Source of the DNA: Candidatus Woesearchaeota archaeon
GTDB taxonomy: Archaea > Nanobdellota > Nanobdellia > Woesearchaeales > UBA9642
DNA length: 64,000 bases
Direction of reading: 5' to 3'
Assembly: GCA_003599145.1 (NCBI GenBank)
Contig: QZIT01000006.1
Location: 1-64,000, forward strand
Of this stretch, positions 43,906 through 52,320 are shown in pieces. The position numbers and the translations under genes are program-made. Under the pieces are notes generated by a model, which did no database searches, had not been told where the DNA came from, and saw only the letters and a program-made list of their open reading frames with translations. Position 1 is the first letter of the stretch; every line of letters starts with the position of its first letter.

Positions 43906-44123
43906 GCTTTCATAAATTCATATTCCTTTATAAGGATTGCCATGAAAACCAGCAAAATCACTATGCCTGCCATCAATATCAAAAAGCTGTAAAAGGCATT
44001 TTCTGTTGAGCTTACTAATCTAAAAAATCCATAGCCCATGATGGCTATACCGAGCCATAAAAATTTATCTAACACCATTTTCATGATGTCGAATTCTTCT
44101 GATTTAGTTAAGTGTCTTTTCAT
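43902..44123 (-). CDS. two-helix membrane protein of the pilin-like cluster
   Basis: 73 residues from ATG 44123; longer frames lie in the upstream gene. After a charged N-terminus (KRHLTKSEEFDIMKM) come two helices (FLWLGIAIMGYGFF and FYSFLILMAGIVILLVFMAIL). It sits between the two pilin-like genes and may anchor or export them. Not recognised. Confidence 0.6.
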   Translation of the reverse strand: MKRHLTKSEEFDIMKMVLDKFLWLGIAIMGYGFFRLVSSTENAFYSFLILMAGIVILLVFMAILIKEYEFMKA

Positions 44124-44131
44124 GATTTCAC

Positions 44132-44581
44132 CTATATTACCTGAACGCTTAGGTCTTTGGTAAATTCTCCCGCAGTAATCTGGCATAAATAAATGCCTGG
44201 TGCTGCATGAGGAAGTTTTGCAACAAGTTCATACTGCTGAAATCCATTTGGTGGAATGCTTTGAGAATTTGCTGTAAAAGGAATCTCTATATCTGTACAG
44301 GTCACTCCTGGCTTTACATCAACAGCTTCAGATTCCTTGTTATACACTTTCATTTTAAAGCCAACAGGTTTTCCTCCTTGTTCAACTATTCTTCCAGGAG
44401 AAACAGTTATTTCATCTCCGCTTGAAGGATTTGAAGGATCAGGTATTTCTGCTAAAATTTGTTTATTCAAATCAACAAACTTGCTTCGTACAAATCCAAT
44501 GATTAAACCTAAAACTGCAATAGCAATGATTAAGATAACTATAGAATTGACACTGAGTTCTAAAGAACCTTTTTTTGCCAT
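44132..44581 (-). CDS. pilin-like membrane-anchored protein (A)
   Basis: 149 residues. KKGSLELSVNSIVILIIAIAVL at the start is close to that of the third gene. The outer part is a probable beta-sandwich with VGFKMKVYNKESEAVDV, two cysteines (VTCTD, YLCQI) and APGIYL. GAGGTG precedes ATG 44581. First gene of the trio. Confidence 0.65.
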   Translation of the reverse strand: MAKKGSLELSVNSIVILIIAIAVLGLIIGFVRSKFVDLNKQILAEIPDPSNPSSGDEITVSPGRIVEQGGKPVGFKMKVYNKESEAVDVKPGVTCTDIEIPFTANSQSIPPNGFQQYELVAKLPHAAPGIYLCQITAGEFTKDLSVQVI

Positions 44582-44739
44582 GATAACACCTCTTTTCTTT
44601 GTTTTTTACGAGTTTAAGGTTTATAAATGTTTCTTTTCAATAATAATTTTCCATATAGAAAATAAAACTCCTGTGTGAGTATATGTTATAAATTCACAAA
44701 CTATAAATAGGTAGTTTCCATAGCTAGTAGTTAGTTCTC

Positions 44740-44757
44740 TTATGAAAAAAATCATAA
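44740..44757 (+). promoter_or_regulatory. stem-loop in the leader of a small zinc ribbon gene
   Basis: TTATGA (44740-44745) and TCATAA (44752-44757) flank an all-A loop. GGGGG follows and then ATG. A TATA-like ACTATAAATAGG at about 44700-44711 puts the hairpin near the transcript 5' end. Confidence 0.4.
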
Positions 44758-44770
44758 ACGGGGGATGTGC

Positions 44771-44872
44771 ATGAGCTCTGAACCAGAATTTTTTGTCAAG
44801 TGCCCAAGTTGCAGGGTAAAAATTGCAGAAGATGATATTTTGTGCCCTAATTGCGGGGCAGATTTAGAATAA
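44771..44872 (+). CDS. 33-residue zinc ribbon protein
   Basis: ATG 44771 (or 44765) to TAA encodes 33 residues with two C-x-x-C knuckles, KCPSCRVKI and LCPNCGADL, and an acidic remainder. GGGGG at 44760-44764 is a possible ribosome site. Minimal zinc ribbons like this are common in archaea and of unknown use. Confidence 0.65.
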   Translation: MSSEPEFFVKCPSCRVKIAEDDILCPNCGADLE

Positions 44873-44880
44873 TTATTTTT

Positions 44881-45606
44881 TTATTTTTTTGCTTCTTTTT
44901 TATCGTCTTTCTTTTCCTGAGGAACCAGTTTGGCAATCATATCATCTGGGATGCCTGCTTCTCTTAATTTTGCCCTAATAGCAGAAGCTTCCTTACCTGT
45001 CATTTCCTTCATAACTGCCTGTGCAGTCTTGTCTAACTCTGCGTGTCTCTTTTCCAAGTCTGCCTGCAATCTCTTTCGCTCTTCTTCTAATTCTTTTTGT
45101 TCCTGAGCGGAAATTTCTGTTTTTTCCTCTTTAATTTCCTTATCAAATTTTCCTTGGTCTACAAGCGCCATGGCTTCTCTTGCGTCAACGCCTTCAACCA
45201 AAACGCCCATAGAGTCGCATGAACCAATAACTTCCTTCATCTTATGCTTTAAGTCCTTGCCTAAAACAGCGTCTTCTTTCATTTTAGAAATCTTGATAAC
45301 TTGTTCAATTTTCAAATCAGCAACTTTCTCTACATGGGGTTTTCCAGAGCCTTTTTCAATGCCTGCTTCTTTTAAGATTAACTGGCTGGTAGGCGGAGTT
45401 CCGATAGAAATAGAAAATTCCTTTGTTTCACTGTCAACTTTGACTTCAACAGGCACTTGCATTCCTTTAAAAGAGGCTGTTTTTTTATTAATCTCGCTAA
45501 CTACCTGTCCTATATTGATGCCTAAAGGTCCTAAAGCAGGTCCTAAAGGTGGAGCAGCGCTAGCTTGGCCTCCATTTACTAATGCTTTAACCGATTGCAT
45601 TGCCAT
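44881..45606 (-). CDS. rpl11: 50S ribosomal protein uL11 with C-terminal extension
   Basis: 241 residues. Residues 1-160 are L11: PPLGPALGPLGINIGQVV, KEAGIEKGSGKPH and SCDSMGVLVEG. L11 forms the GTPase-associated centre with 23S rRNA. The last 80 residues form a long charged helix (ELEEERKRLQADLEKRHAEL) and a lysine tail, not part of the usual protein. No L1, L10 or L12 gene follows. Confidence 0.93.
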   Translation of the reverse strand: MAMQSVKALVNGGQASAAPPLGPALGPLGINIGQVVSEINKKTASFKGMQVPVEVKVDSETKEFSISIGTPPTSQLILKEAGIEKGSGKPHVEKVADLKIEQVIKISKMKEDAVLGKDLKHKMKEVIGSCDSMGVLVEGVDAREAMALVDQGKFDKEIKEEKTEISAQEQKELEEERKRLQADLEKRHAELDKTAQAVMKEMTGKEASAIRAKLREAGIPDDMIAKLVPQEKKDDKKEAKK

Positions 45607-45651
45607 GCCTTGAGGAAATTAGGGGGTATTTATAAGTGTTTCTATGAGCAT

Positions 45652-45969
45652 TTACAATGCTAATGCTGTTTGTTTAGGGTCAGGGGGAGGTACTGATTGT
45701 TTATAGTTTATTTCTGGTATTGCATAGCGGTCATCAGCGCAGTAATGCATTATGGCTGTATCTGTCCAAGCTACGTCTACCGTATACGCATCATTGTACA
45801 TGCCGTCTGCAGGATATTTTTTTGCTTCTTTCACTGTTCCTTCTGCTCCGATATCAAGATAAAGCATCTGATTTTCTGTTTGTATAGTCTGCTTTTGAGC
45901 AGCGGTAACAATGACCGTCAGGCCCTTTGAGCATTCTTCTATGATGAATTCTATATCTGCCTCGTTCAT
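45652..45969 (-). CDS. uncharacterised small protein
   Basis: 105 residues without signal or membrane segment. DIEFIIEECSKGLTVIVTAA at the start, a YLDIGAEGTVKEAKKY middle and DVAWTDTAIMHYCADD toward the end. It lies between mscL and rpl11 as an apparent insertion. Not recognised. Confidence 0.55.
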   Translation of the reverse strand: MNEADIEFIIEECSKGLTVIVTAAQKQTIQTENQMLYLDIGAEGTVKEAKKYPADGMYNDAYTVDVAWTDTAIMHYCADDRYAIPEINYKQSVPPPDPKQTALAL

Positions 45970-46023
45970 TCTTGATGAAGAATTATCTTTTGTTTATATG
46001 ATTTTACAAAAAAAATAAAAAAA

Positions 46024-46329
46024 TTATTTCTTTTTTACTTGGTCTTCTTTTAATACTTTCTTTGCAACGAGAAAGACAACCAAGGCAATAATGACAAAGT
46101 TGATGACTGCTCCTAAAAATGCGCCCCAGCTAATAATAATTGGTCCCAAAGCAAATTGTGCAGTTTGCCATTGGCCTCCTGGAATAAACGGCGTAATAAT
46201 AGGCATAATAACGTTGTTAACCAAAGACTGTATTAACGTTGTTGCTGCAACGCCCATGATGAAGGCTATAGCTAGTCCTAAAACTTTATACTCTTTTATA
46301 AAATCCTTAAATTCAGACATCACTCCCAT
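46024..46329 (-). CDS. mscL: large-conductance mechanosensitive channel MscL
   Basis: 101 residues. FKDFIKEYKVLGLAIAFIMG is the amphipathic start and first pore helix; ISWGAFLGAVINFVIIALVV is the second helix. The lysine-rich C-terminus is cytoplasmic. It opens under membrane tension to release solutes. GGTGAT precedes the start; ATG 46320 is the alternative. Confidence 0.93.
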   Translation of the reverse strand: MGVMSEFKDFIKEYKVLGLAIAFIMGVAATTLIQSLVNNVIMPIITPFIPGGQWQTAQFALGPIIISWGAFLGAVINFVIIALVVFLVAKKVLKEDQVKKK

Positions 46330-46374
46330 GTAATCACCCCGATAGCCATAAGAGTAAAGAATGCTTTATTAATA

Positions 46375-46782
46375 TTATGTTTTTAGGTTGTCTGCTCCGA
46401 ATAGGTCAGGAAGCAATTCTCCCAGTGTTTTTTGTTCTCTTCTCTGCGTTAAATTGGCTCCAATAATGCCAAAATCCGGTTTGCAGTGATGAGACAGTTC
46501 TTGCCTGCAGGAACCGCAAGGATATGGCATGTTCGCATCGTTGGTCACTACTACCAAACCGAGAAATTCAGTTTCTCCTGTCATTAATGCAACATACAAT
46601 GCTAAGTTTTCTGCATGAACTGCAGAATATGTTGCGTTTTCAATATTCATTCCTGTATAGATTCTTCCCGTTGCTGCCATCAGTGCAGCTCCAACTTTAT
46701 ATTGAGAATAAGGCGCAACAGCTCTTGACTGCACTGCTCTTGCGCTTTGCAATAATAATCCTATTTGATCATCATTCAACAT
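46375..46782 (-). CDS. cdd: cytidine deaminase
   Basis: 135 residues. The zinc site is TYSAVHAENLAL (catalytic Glu) and PYPCGSCRQEL (two Cys). SQYKVGAALMA and GMNIENATY bind substrate. It converts cytidine to uridine in pyrimidine salvage. Bacterial-type homotetrameric form. Confidence 0.93.
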   Translation of the reverse strand: MLNDDQIGLLLQSARAVQSRAVAPYSQYKVGAALMAATGRIYTGMNIENATYSAVHAENLALYVALMTGETEFLGLVVVTNDANMPYPCGSCRQELSHHCKPDFGIIGANLTQRREQKTLGELLPDLFGADNLKT

Positions 46783-46814
46783 AAAACTGCAGAATACTCT
46801 TGCTGTATAAAAAT

Positions 46815-47369
46815 TTATTCTTCGCTTTCTCTTCTGATAACTTTGATGGCGTCTATTTTAACCGTAATAGGAATAGGAACTGCTGTTTCAAGCAATTCAA
46901 CAACCACTTCTTCTTTCACTTTATCAACTCTGGTAATTTTGCATTTTTCTCTTTTGAAAGGTCCTGAAATGATTTCTGCAATGTCGTTTTTCTGGATATT
47001 CATGTCCTTTTTGACCTGTTCAAGCATATGCTCGATTTCAGTATAGCCTATTTCGTTAGGCAATAAACCTCTTGCATAAGGAATGCCAAAAACAGCCTGT
47101 TCAGCATCCTGCCTGTTGTTTGCCTCAACAAAGATATAGCCTCTCATGCCATGAGGTCTGACAACAGAAAAAATGTTTACTGCCTTTCTTTCAGCATTGC
47201 TGACAATAAAGCTCATAACCTGGTCTTCTCTGTTTGCTGTAGTTCTGACTGCATAAATATGAGTAGTTATTTCTTTTTCATTTGAAGCTTTTTCCTGAAC
47301 TTCCTCTACTTCAGTAATCTCTTCAGGCTTTACTTCTTCTCCTAAAACTGGCGGTTTGTCTTGTTTCAT
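46815..47369 (-). CDS. spt5: transcription elongation factor Spt5 (NusG)
   Basis: 184 residues from ATG 47369, which overlaps the secE stop. After an acidic 45-residue N-terminus comes the NGN domain (THIYAVRTTANREDQVM, GYIFVEANNRQDAEQAV) and a KOW domain (IISGPFKREKCKITRV). It clamps RNA polymerase with Spt4 for processivity. Confidence 0.92.
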   Translation of the reverse strand: MKQDKPPVLGEEVKPEEITEVEEVQEKASNEKEITTHIYAVRTTANREDQVMSFIVSNAERKAVNIFSVVRPHGMRGYIFVEANNRQDAEQAVFGIPYARGLLPNEIGYTEIEHMLEQVKKDMNIQKNDIAEIISGPFKREKCKITRVDKVKEEVVVELLETAVPIPITVKIDAIKVIRRESEE

Positions 47370-47563
47370 CGTATGAGTGTAACAATCATGTACACAATAA
47401 AGCCTACTAATCCAATAGCTGCTGTTCCCAATGCAGTGACCTTTGCTATGGTCTGAAATTCCTCTTTGGAAGGCTTTTTGGTTATTCTTAAGACTCTTGA
47501 GCATTCTTTGACAAATGCCTTAAGCCTTCCCCAAGCGTTTGTTGGTTGCTCTACTTCGTACAT
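47366..47563 (-). CDS. secE: preprotein translocase subunit SecE
   Basis: 65 residues from ATG 47563. The amphipathic FVKECSRVLRITKKPSKEEF and one transmembrane helix (GTAAIGLVGFIVYMIVTLI) are the SecE pattern. The four-base overlap with spt5 is the normal archaeal arrangement. It clamps the SecY channel. Confidence 0.93.
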   Translation of the reverse strand: MYEVEQPTNAWGRLKAFVKECSRVLRITKKPSKEEFQTIAKVTALGTAAIGLVGFIVYMIVTLIR

Positions 47564-47615
47564 TTGAGTAAGAAACACTGATTGTTTTTTAAAGCTTTTG
47601 TATTTTACAGCTGTG

Positions 47616-48191
47616 TTAAGGTTTATACAATAACACAGTATATCTTTTTGATCTGTGTCTGATAGAAAATGTTTCTACAGGCGCTGGGGGAATATAAGCA
47701 CCCTCATTTTCTATGACCCAAAACGGGCGGTTCATCAACGATGCTATGTCTGCTGTTTTTTTTTCGTCATTCCAGATATGTCCAAAGCCAATAAAAATTA
47801 CCTTTATTTTTTCAGTGCCTGATTGAATGGCTTTTTTCCAATGAGCTACTCGTTCTCTTGATTCAGCATCTTTAATTCTTCTTGGATATTCTGGATGGTC
47901 AATCCCGTGTACAGAGACGATGCTTTTTACAGAATCGATAAGCCTTCTGTAAGGCATTCCTTGTAATTCAGCATCCCATCCTATAACAGAACCCTCATAA
48001 CTTTCCTCAATAACATTCGCAGTGGAATAAAGCGCTTCAACATATAATCCGACATCAACTCCTGCTTTTTGTAATTCTTTTACTAAATCAGCAGTGAATT
48101 CTTTAGGCTCAGAAACAAAATGCGCCTCACCAACAAAGACGTATTGAGGATGATCCTGTTGGATCCTCTTCACCAAATCTTGTAAAGCCAT
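47616..48191 (-). CDS. Tiki/ChaN/erythromycin-esterase-like protein
   Basis: 191 residues from ATG 48191; ATG 48197 is close. YVFVGEAHFVSEPKEF near the start and IFIGFGHIWNDEK near residue 135 resemble the G-E-x-H and G-x-G-H pairs of the TraB/Tiki/ChaN/EreA superfamily of metal-dependent hydrolases. An internal EALYS adds a possible ligand. No signal peptide. It lies between secE and ftsZ. Confidence 0.5.
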   Translation of the reverse strand: MALQDLVKRIQQDHPQYVFVGEAHFVSEPKEFTADLVKELQKAGVDVGLYVEALYSTANVIEESYEGSVIGWDAELQGMPYRRLIDSVKSIVSVHGIDHPEYPRRIKDAESRERVAHWKKAIQSGTEKIKVIFIGFGHIWNDEKKTADIASLMNRPFWVIENEGAYIPPAPVETFSIRHRSKRYTVLLYKP

Positions 48192-48245
48192 GAGCATAGA
48201 GTTGTCTCTGTATTTATAAATATTCCTTTTGTTACTACTTAAAAG

Positions 48246-49310
48246 TTATTCCAAAAACTCAATGCCAAGGCTCTCTTCCATCTCACTGCCTTTCCTGTCT
48301 TTAAGGCTTTTTCCCCTTATCTGAGGGCTTTTGACACCGGTAACAATCAGCATAACTCTTAAGCTTCCTTCTAAATCCTCGCTGATTTGAGCTCCCCAAA
48401 TCATTCTTGCGTTTTCATCAAGCCTTTCAGAAACGGTTTCAACAACAGATTTCGCTTCAGCAAGTGTCATATCATTCCCTCCTGCAATATTGATTAAGGC
48501 GCCGTTTGCTCCTCTGATATCAACATCAAGCAAAGGATTAAGAATGGCTTTTTCCACTGCCTCTATTGCTCTTCTTTCGCTGTCGCTTTCTCCTACACCG
48601 ATTAATGCAACTCCTCCGTTGCCCATAACAGTTCTGATATCTGCAAAATCAAGATTGACTAATCCTGCCTTGGTTACTAATTCTGCAATGCCCTTGACAG
48701 AATTTGTTAAAATTTCATCAGCGACTTTAAATGCAGTTTGCAATGGCAAGTCAGGAGCAAGTTCAATTAATTTGTCGTTGGGAATAACAATTAACGTATC
48801 AACATTTCTCTCTAATTTTTCCAATCCTATCATTGCGTTTTCAAATCTTCTGTTGCCTTCCATGGAGAATGGCAGGGTTACCACGCCAACAACTAACGCA
48901 TTTTGTTTTTTGGCTATTTCTGCAACAACAGGTATTGCTCCTGTTCCTGTTCCTCCTCCTAAACCGCAAGTAATAAAAATCATGTCAGCTCCTGATAGAT
49001 ACTGTTTGATGTCATGTTCTTGCTCTCGCGCAGATTCCTCTCCAACTTGCGGGATGCTTCCCGCTCCCAATCCTTTGGTTAATTCTTTTCCTATGAGAAT
49101 TTTTTTATCTGCATTCGTGTATAATAAATCTTGAGCATCAGTATTTATGGCAATGGTTTCTGCACCATAAATGCCAACTTCAGAAACTCTGTTGATGGTG
49201 TTATTTCCGCCTCCTCCAATGCCTATTACTTTGATTTTAGCCTTCTGTTTAGAGAGCATTTCTTCAAGCTCAGCGTCAACAGCGCTTTTTGAGTATTCCT
49301 CTGGCATCAT
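48246..49310 (-). CDS. ftsZ: cell division protein FtsZ
   Basis: 354 residues. IGIGGGGNNTINRV starts the Rossmann part, CGLGGGTGTGAIPVV is the tubulin/FtsZ GTP signature, and NLDFADIRTVMGNGG with GANGALINIAGG follow. The GTP-dependent filament drives division. GGGAGGTG precedes ATG 49310. Proximity to secE-spt5 is ancestral in archaea. Confidence 0.96.
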   Translation of the reverse strand: MMPEEYSKSAVDAELEEMLSKQKAKIKVIGIGGGGNNTINRVSEVGIYGAETIAINTDAQDLLYTNADKKILIGKELTKGLGAGSIPQVGEESAREQEHDIKQYLSGADMIFITCGLGGGTGTGAIPVVAEIAKKQNALVVGVVTLPFSMEGNRRFENAMIGLEKLERNVDTLIVIPNDKLIELAPDLPLQTAFKVADEILTNSVKGIAELVTKAGLVNLDFADIRTVMGNGGVALIGVGESDSERRAIEAVEKAILNPLLDVDIRGANGALINIAGGNDMTLAEAKSVVETVSERLDENARMIWGAQISEDLEGSLRVMLIVTGVKSPQIRGKSLKDRKGSEMEESLGIEFLE

Positions 49311-49313
49311 AAC

Positions 49314-49321
49314 ACCTCCCT
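49314..49321 (-). promoter_or_regulatory. strong Shine-Dalgarno site of ftsZ
   Basis: GGGAGGTG on the minus strand sits just before the tandem ATG ATG at 49310/49307. It shows that ftsZ has a leader, unlike most neighbours. Confidence 0.6.
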
Positions 49322-49360
49322 AACTCCTCACCAATGATAACGGGATATATCTTTACTAAT

Positions 49361-49963
49361 TTATAAAGTTTCCGCAAGACCATTTTCATGAAGGCCTCTT
49401 GCGAGAAAAATGTATTGCCCTGCATGGCTTTTTCCCTGCGATTTTTCAAAAACTCTCCTAGGCACGAGCGCATATGCTCCATGAGGAATTTCTTGATAGG
49501 CCAACCAGTCAACTGCATGGAATAATCTATTTAGAGTATGCAATTCTTTTTCAAAACCTGCTAAACTTCTTTCCTTATTGAAGGGAGCATGAAATGGTGG
49601 TCTTAAAAAAGAGAGCGTTTCAACCAATGATTGATACGTTTGAAGCTGCCTTAATAGATCATGCAACGCTCCTTTGAGTATAGGCCCTTCTCCATGATTG
49701 CTGTCTACGTTGACCGTTATTAATTTATAATCATCAATAATTTGTTTGTGCATAGTAAGATATTTCTGTAATGGTTCCGCGTGCAGGGAAATTCTTGCCG
49801 TGAGCTCATCTCTAGTGCAGGAAACAGGATTTTTCAATGGGTCAAGCATGACTTCAAGGATGCTTTCTTGCAATAAAAATAGAGCGCTTGCTACTTCTGC
49901 CATTTCTTCTTTGTGGGACTTGCTATCTCCCCAATTCAATCCGTCTTCTTCACAATAACTCAT
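49361..49963 (-). CDS. uncharacterised helical protein
   Basis: 200 residues, mainly helical, no membrane segment. Visible pieces: EVASALFLLQESILEVML, LQTYQSLVETLSFLRPPFH and a C-terminal QYIFLARGLHENGL. It starts one base after the FKBP stop, so it is probably co-transcribed with it. Not recognised. Confidence 0.6.
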   Translation of the reverse strand: MSYCEEDGLNWGDSKSHKEEMAEVASALFLLQESILEVMLDPLKNPVSCTRDELTARISLHAEPLQKYLTMHKQIIDDYKLITVNVDSNHGEGPILKGALHDLLRQLQTYQSLVETLSFLRPPFHAPFNKERSLAGFEKELHTLNRLFHAVDWLAYQEIPHGAYALVPRRVFEKSQGKSHAGQYIFLARGLHENGLAETL

Positions 49964-49964
49964 C

Positions 49965-50597
49965 TTAAGAATGATGTCCTTGTTTTAATCCTATTAATCG
50001 TTCAATGTCCTGCTCGAATTTCTGCAGCATTTCCTTTGGATGTTCTCCATCATAATGAACGTGGAATGTTTTCTCATCAAGATGAATGTCTTTTACTTTT
50101 ATTCTCATCAAGTCGGCAAGGCCTTGAATTCTTTCTTTGTTGTCTGTAACAATTTTTTTTACGGTGATGTCATACACAACATCTCTGCTTGCTAAAGGAT
50201 GATTGAAGTCTACAATGATTCTTCCGCCTGCAACATTTCTGACCGTGCCTCTTAAACCGTCCATGTTGACCTCTAACCCGACAAACGGCTTTATTTCTTG
50301 CTTTGCAAATGCCCGTGCAGGAATTAATTTTAATAAGTCAGCAGATTTTTTTCCAAATGCTTTTTCGGAAGGCAGTTCAAAATGATATTTTCCTAATTCT
50401 TTTCCCTCTAGTTCGTCATCCAATCCTGGAATTAAGTGATTTTCTCCTATGACTACTATGACAGGGCCGTATTTCATATGCTCATGATGCAGATGGTGGT
50501 CTTTTGCAACTTTTTCTTCTGTCGTGTCAAAAATCTCTCCATCCTTGACTTTTCCCGTATAGTCAATTTCAATAAAATCTCCTTTTTTGATTGCCAT
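49965..50597 (-). CDS. FKBP-type peptidyl-prolyl isomerase (SlyD-like)
   Basis: 210 residues. FIEIDYTGKVKDGEIFDTT and NHLIPGLDDELEGKELGK are the FKBP half-barrel; an inserted-in-flap domain lies at about 85-140 (GLEVNMDGLRGTVRNV) and DFNHPLASRDVVYDI closes the fold. A 55-residue C-terminal extension is unassigned. A histidine cluster (HHLHHEH near 35) may bind metal. It helps protein folding. Confidence 0.9.
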   Translation of the reverse strand: MAIKKGDFIEIDYTGKVKDGEIFDTTEEKVAKDHHLHHEHMKYGPVIVVIGENHLIPGLDDELEGKELGKYHFELPSEKAFGKKSADLLKLIPARAFAKQEIKPFVGLEVNMDGLRGTVRNVAGGRIIVDFNHPLASRDVVYDITVKKIVTDNKERIQGLADLMRIKVKDIHLDEKTFHVHYDGEHPKEMLQKFEQDIERLIGLKQGHHS

Positions 50598-50668
50598 GCT
50601 GCTAAGAAAAATACGCCTTTTATAAATGTATTGATAATCTTTTTATATCCCTGAAAATTCCTTTTGCC

Positions 50669-51139
50669 ATGAACGAGTCTCTTGCAGAAGTTGTCAGTCT
50701 TTGGACAGCGCTTGATAAAAATTTTACCGTAACTGCAGCCGTTATTGATCCAACGCCTGAAACAGAAATGCGCAGTTTGATGGAGACTGTTTTTGAGGGA
50801 TATACACTTTCAGGAATGAGAACGTTTACAGCAATAAAAGCAACCATTGATAGCTCTATTGCAGCCATGAATGCAGATGCATTAGAAGCTTTATTTGAGC
50901 ATGGTCCTTGGAACCCGCAATCTCCTGTTTATTATCCAACGAGAAAGATTATTGCAAGATTGCAAAGCGTGAATGAATATAGCAATACGGTGGGTTATTT
51001 GTTTCATAAAGCATTAGATCAGCTTAGAAAATCGGGAAAGCACGATATTGCTCTAAGAATTCTAGCAAATCCTTCGATGAAAGGAATGGCATATCATCCG
51101 TATGGGGGAAATATTGGAGAACCTGTGTTCATTGCGTAA
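50669..51139 (+). CDS. uncharacterised helical protein
   Basis: 156 residues, mostly helix; MNADALEALFEHGPWNPQSP and VGYLFHKALDQLRKSGKHD are its clearest parts. Leaderless after CTTTTTATATCC. Followed by another small helical gene with its own TATA. Not recognised. Confidence 0.55.
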   Translation: MNESLAEVVSLWTALDKNFTVTAAVIDPTPETEMRSLMETVFEGYTLSGMRTFTAIKATIDSSIAAMNADALEALFEHGPWNPQSPVYYPTRKIIARLQSVNEYSNTVGYLFHKALDQLRKSGKHDIALRILANPSMKGMAYHPYGGNIGEPVFIA

Positions 51140-51171
51140 AGTTTATATTCTTATTTTTTATTCTGACGTTT

Positions 51172-51492
51172 ATGGATGCAGAAACTATTGATAATAATAT
51201 TCAAGAGTTATTGGCTAGTGTGCGGGAGAACTATCCTAATGAATCTGCGCTGGTTGGTGTTGCTGCCGCTACGTATAAAGAAGCATTGGAGCCTATAGAT
51301 GCATCAATGCCTGCATTTTTACAGGCAAGAAAAAAAATTCGCAAGCTGGAGGCGTTTGGAGATTATTATGTTATTGCAGCGGTACTCTTGGAAGCGCAGA
51401 AAAGACCGCAGGAAATGATAGCGCATTATCTTGGAAATGCAAAAACTGCATATACTGCTGCAATTGAATTAACTACGCCAGCGCGTTCATAA
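51172..51492 (+). CDS. uncharacterised helical protein
   Basis: 106 residues, nearly all helical, with FLQARKKIRKLEAFGDYY and EAQKRPQEMIAHYLGN resembling a TPR-like bundle, though no repeat is clear. Leaderless after AGTTTATATTC. Overlaps the convergent cmk end by 20 bases. Not recognised. Confidence 0.55.
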   Translation: MDAETIDNNIQELLASVRENYPNESALVGVAAATYKEALEPIDASMPAFLQARKKIRKLEAFGDYYVIAAVLLEAQKRPQEMIAHYLGNAKTAYTAAIELTTPARS

Positions 51493-51997
51493 TTTTGTTC
51501 AACGTTTCTTCTTCTTTTGTTATGGTTGTGTCGAGAATAATATCATAGTGTTTTTCATCTCTGAAATCAAAGCCATAATATTTTTTGTATCTCAATGCGT
51601 CGCTGTTAATTCGTTTTTCCAATGCAAGAATAGTTTCCTGCAAATGGCTATAGCTTTCATCGTCTCTTTTTTGATGCAAAATTCTTTTTGCTCCTTCTTC
51701 CATGGCAACGGTTAAAAAAACCTTGAATGAATCAGGAATGAAATGAAACGCAACTCTGCTGTCAATAACGAGATTGTCTTGCGTTGCTAACTGTTTAAAT
51801 TCTTCATCGATTAATTTGTCTGTCCAATCTTCTTTTTCGCCGAGAGCGTTTAATTGCTCTATGGTCAATCCTTTGCTGACTGCTAATTTGCCTCTTAAAT
51901 CACCCATAGAAATAAACGTATAGCCTAATTTTTGAGCAAGCATTTTTCCAATAGTGGACTTTCCGCTTCCTGGTAAACCAGTAATGGTGATAATCAT
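51473..51997 (-). CDS. cmk: cytidylate kinase (archaeal type)
   Basis: 174 residues. Walker A GLPGSGKST, then FISMGDLRGKLA where CMP binds, VIDSRVAFHFIPDSFKVFL and the lid KRDDESYSHL. Short archaeal Cmk phosphorylates CMP and dCMP. A second lysine-rich tract (LRYKKYYGFD) is usual. It overlaps the next upstream gene (ATGA). Confidence 0.88.
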   Translation of the reverse strand: MIITITGLPGSGKSTIGKMLAQKLGYTFISMGDLRGKLAVSKGLTIEQLNALGEKEDWTDKLIDEEFKQLATQDNLVIDSRVAFHFIPDSFKVFLTVAMEEGAKRILHQKRDDESYSHLQETILALEKRINSDALRYKKYYGFDFRDEKHYDIILDTTITKEEETLNKIMNALA

Positions 51998-52239
51998 AAG
52001 TACGTTCCGAATATTGTTACGTTTTTTTGCGTTGTTTGTCTTGGGATACTTTTCTGGTCTGCAGAATGGCCCGAGTGCCGTTTATATCCAGGAGGTCCCA
52101 TGCCCATAGCAAGCAGTATGCTCAAAGGGATTTCCTGAGCAGGAGTTTGCGATGGAGGTGTGCTTTTCGGAAGAGCAGCAAACTCTTCAAAGGTACTGTC
52201 ATAGGCATGCATCAGTCTGTCGAGAGTGTCATCGTTCAT
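51994..52239 (-). CDS. uncharacterised small protein before cmk
   Basis: 81 residues from ATG 52239, which fits a TATA centred near 52264; GTG 52257 is the alternative. Helical N-terminus (DTLDRLMHAYDSTFEEF), Pro/Gln-rich middle and GMGPPGYKRHSGH. Coupled to cmk by overlap. Not recognised. Confidence 0.5.
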   Translation of the reverse strand: MNDDTLDRLMHAYDSTFEEFAALPKSTPPSQTPAQEIPLSILLAMGMGPPGYKRHSGHSADQKSIPRQTTQKNVTIFGTYL

Positions 52240-52320
52240 CCTTTGAGGAACATACACTCTTTTTTAAATCTTTTCCCAAATATTTAAAAACACCTCTGCA
52301 TTATCATTTTCAGGGGGAAC

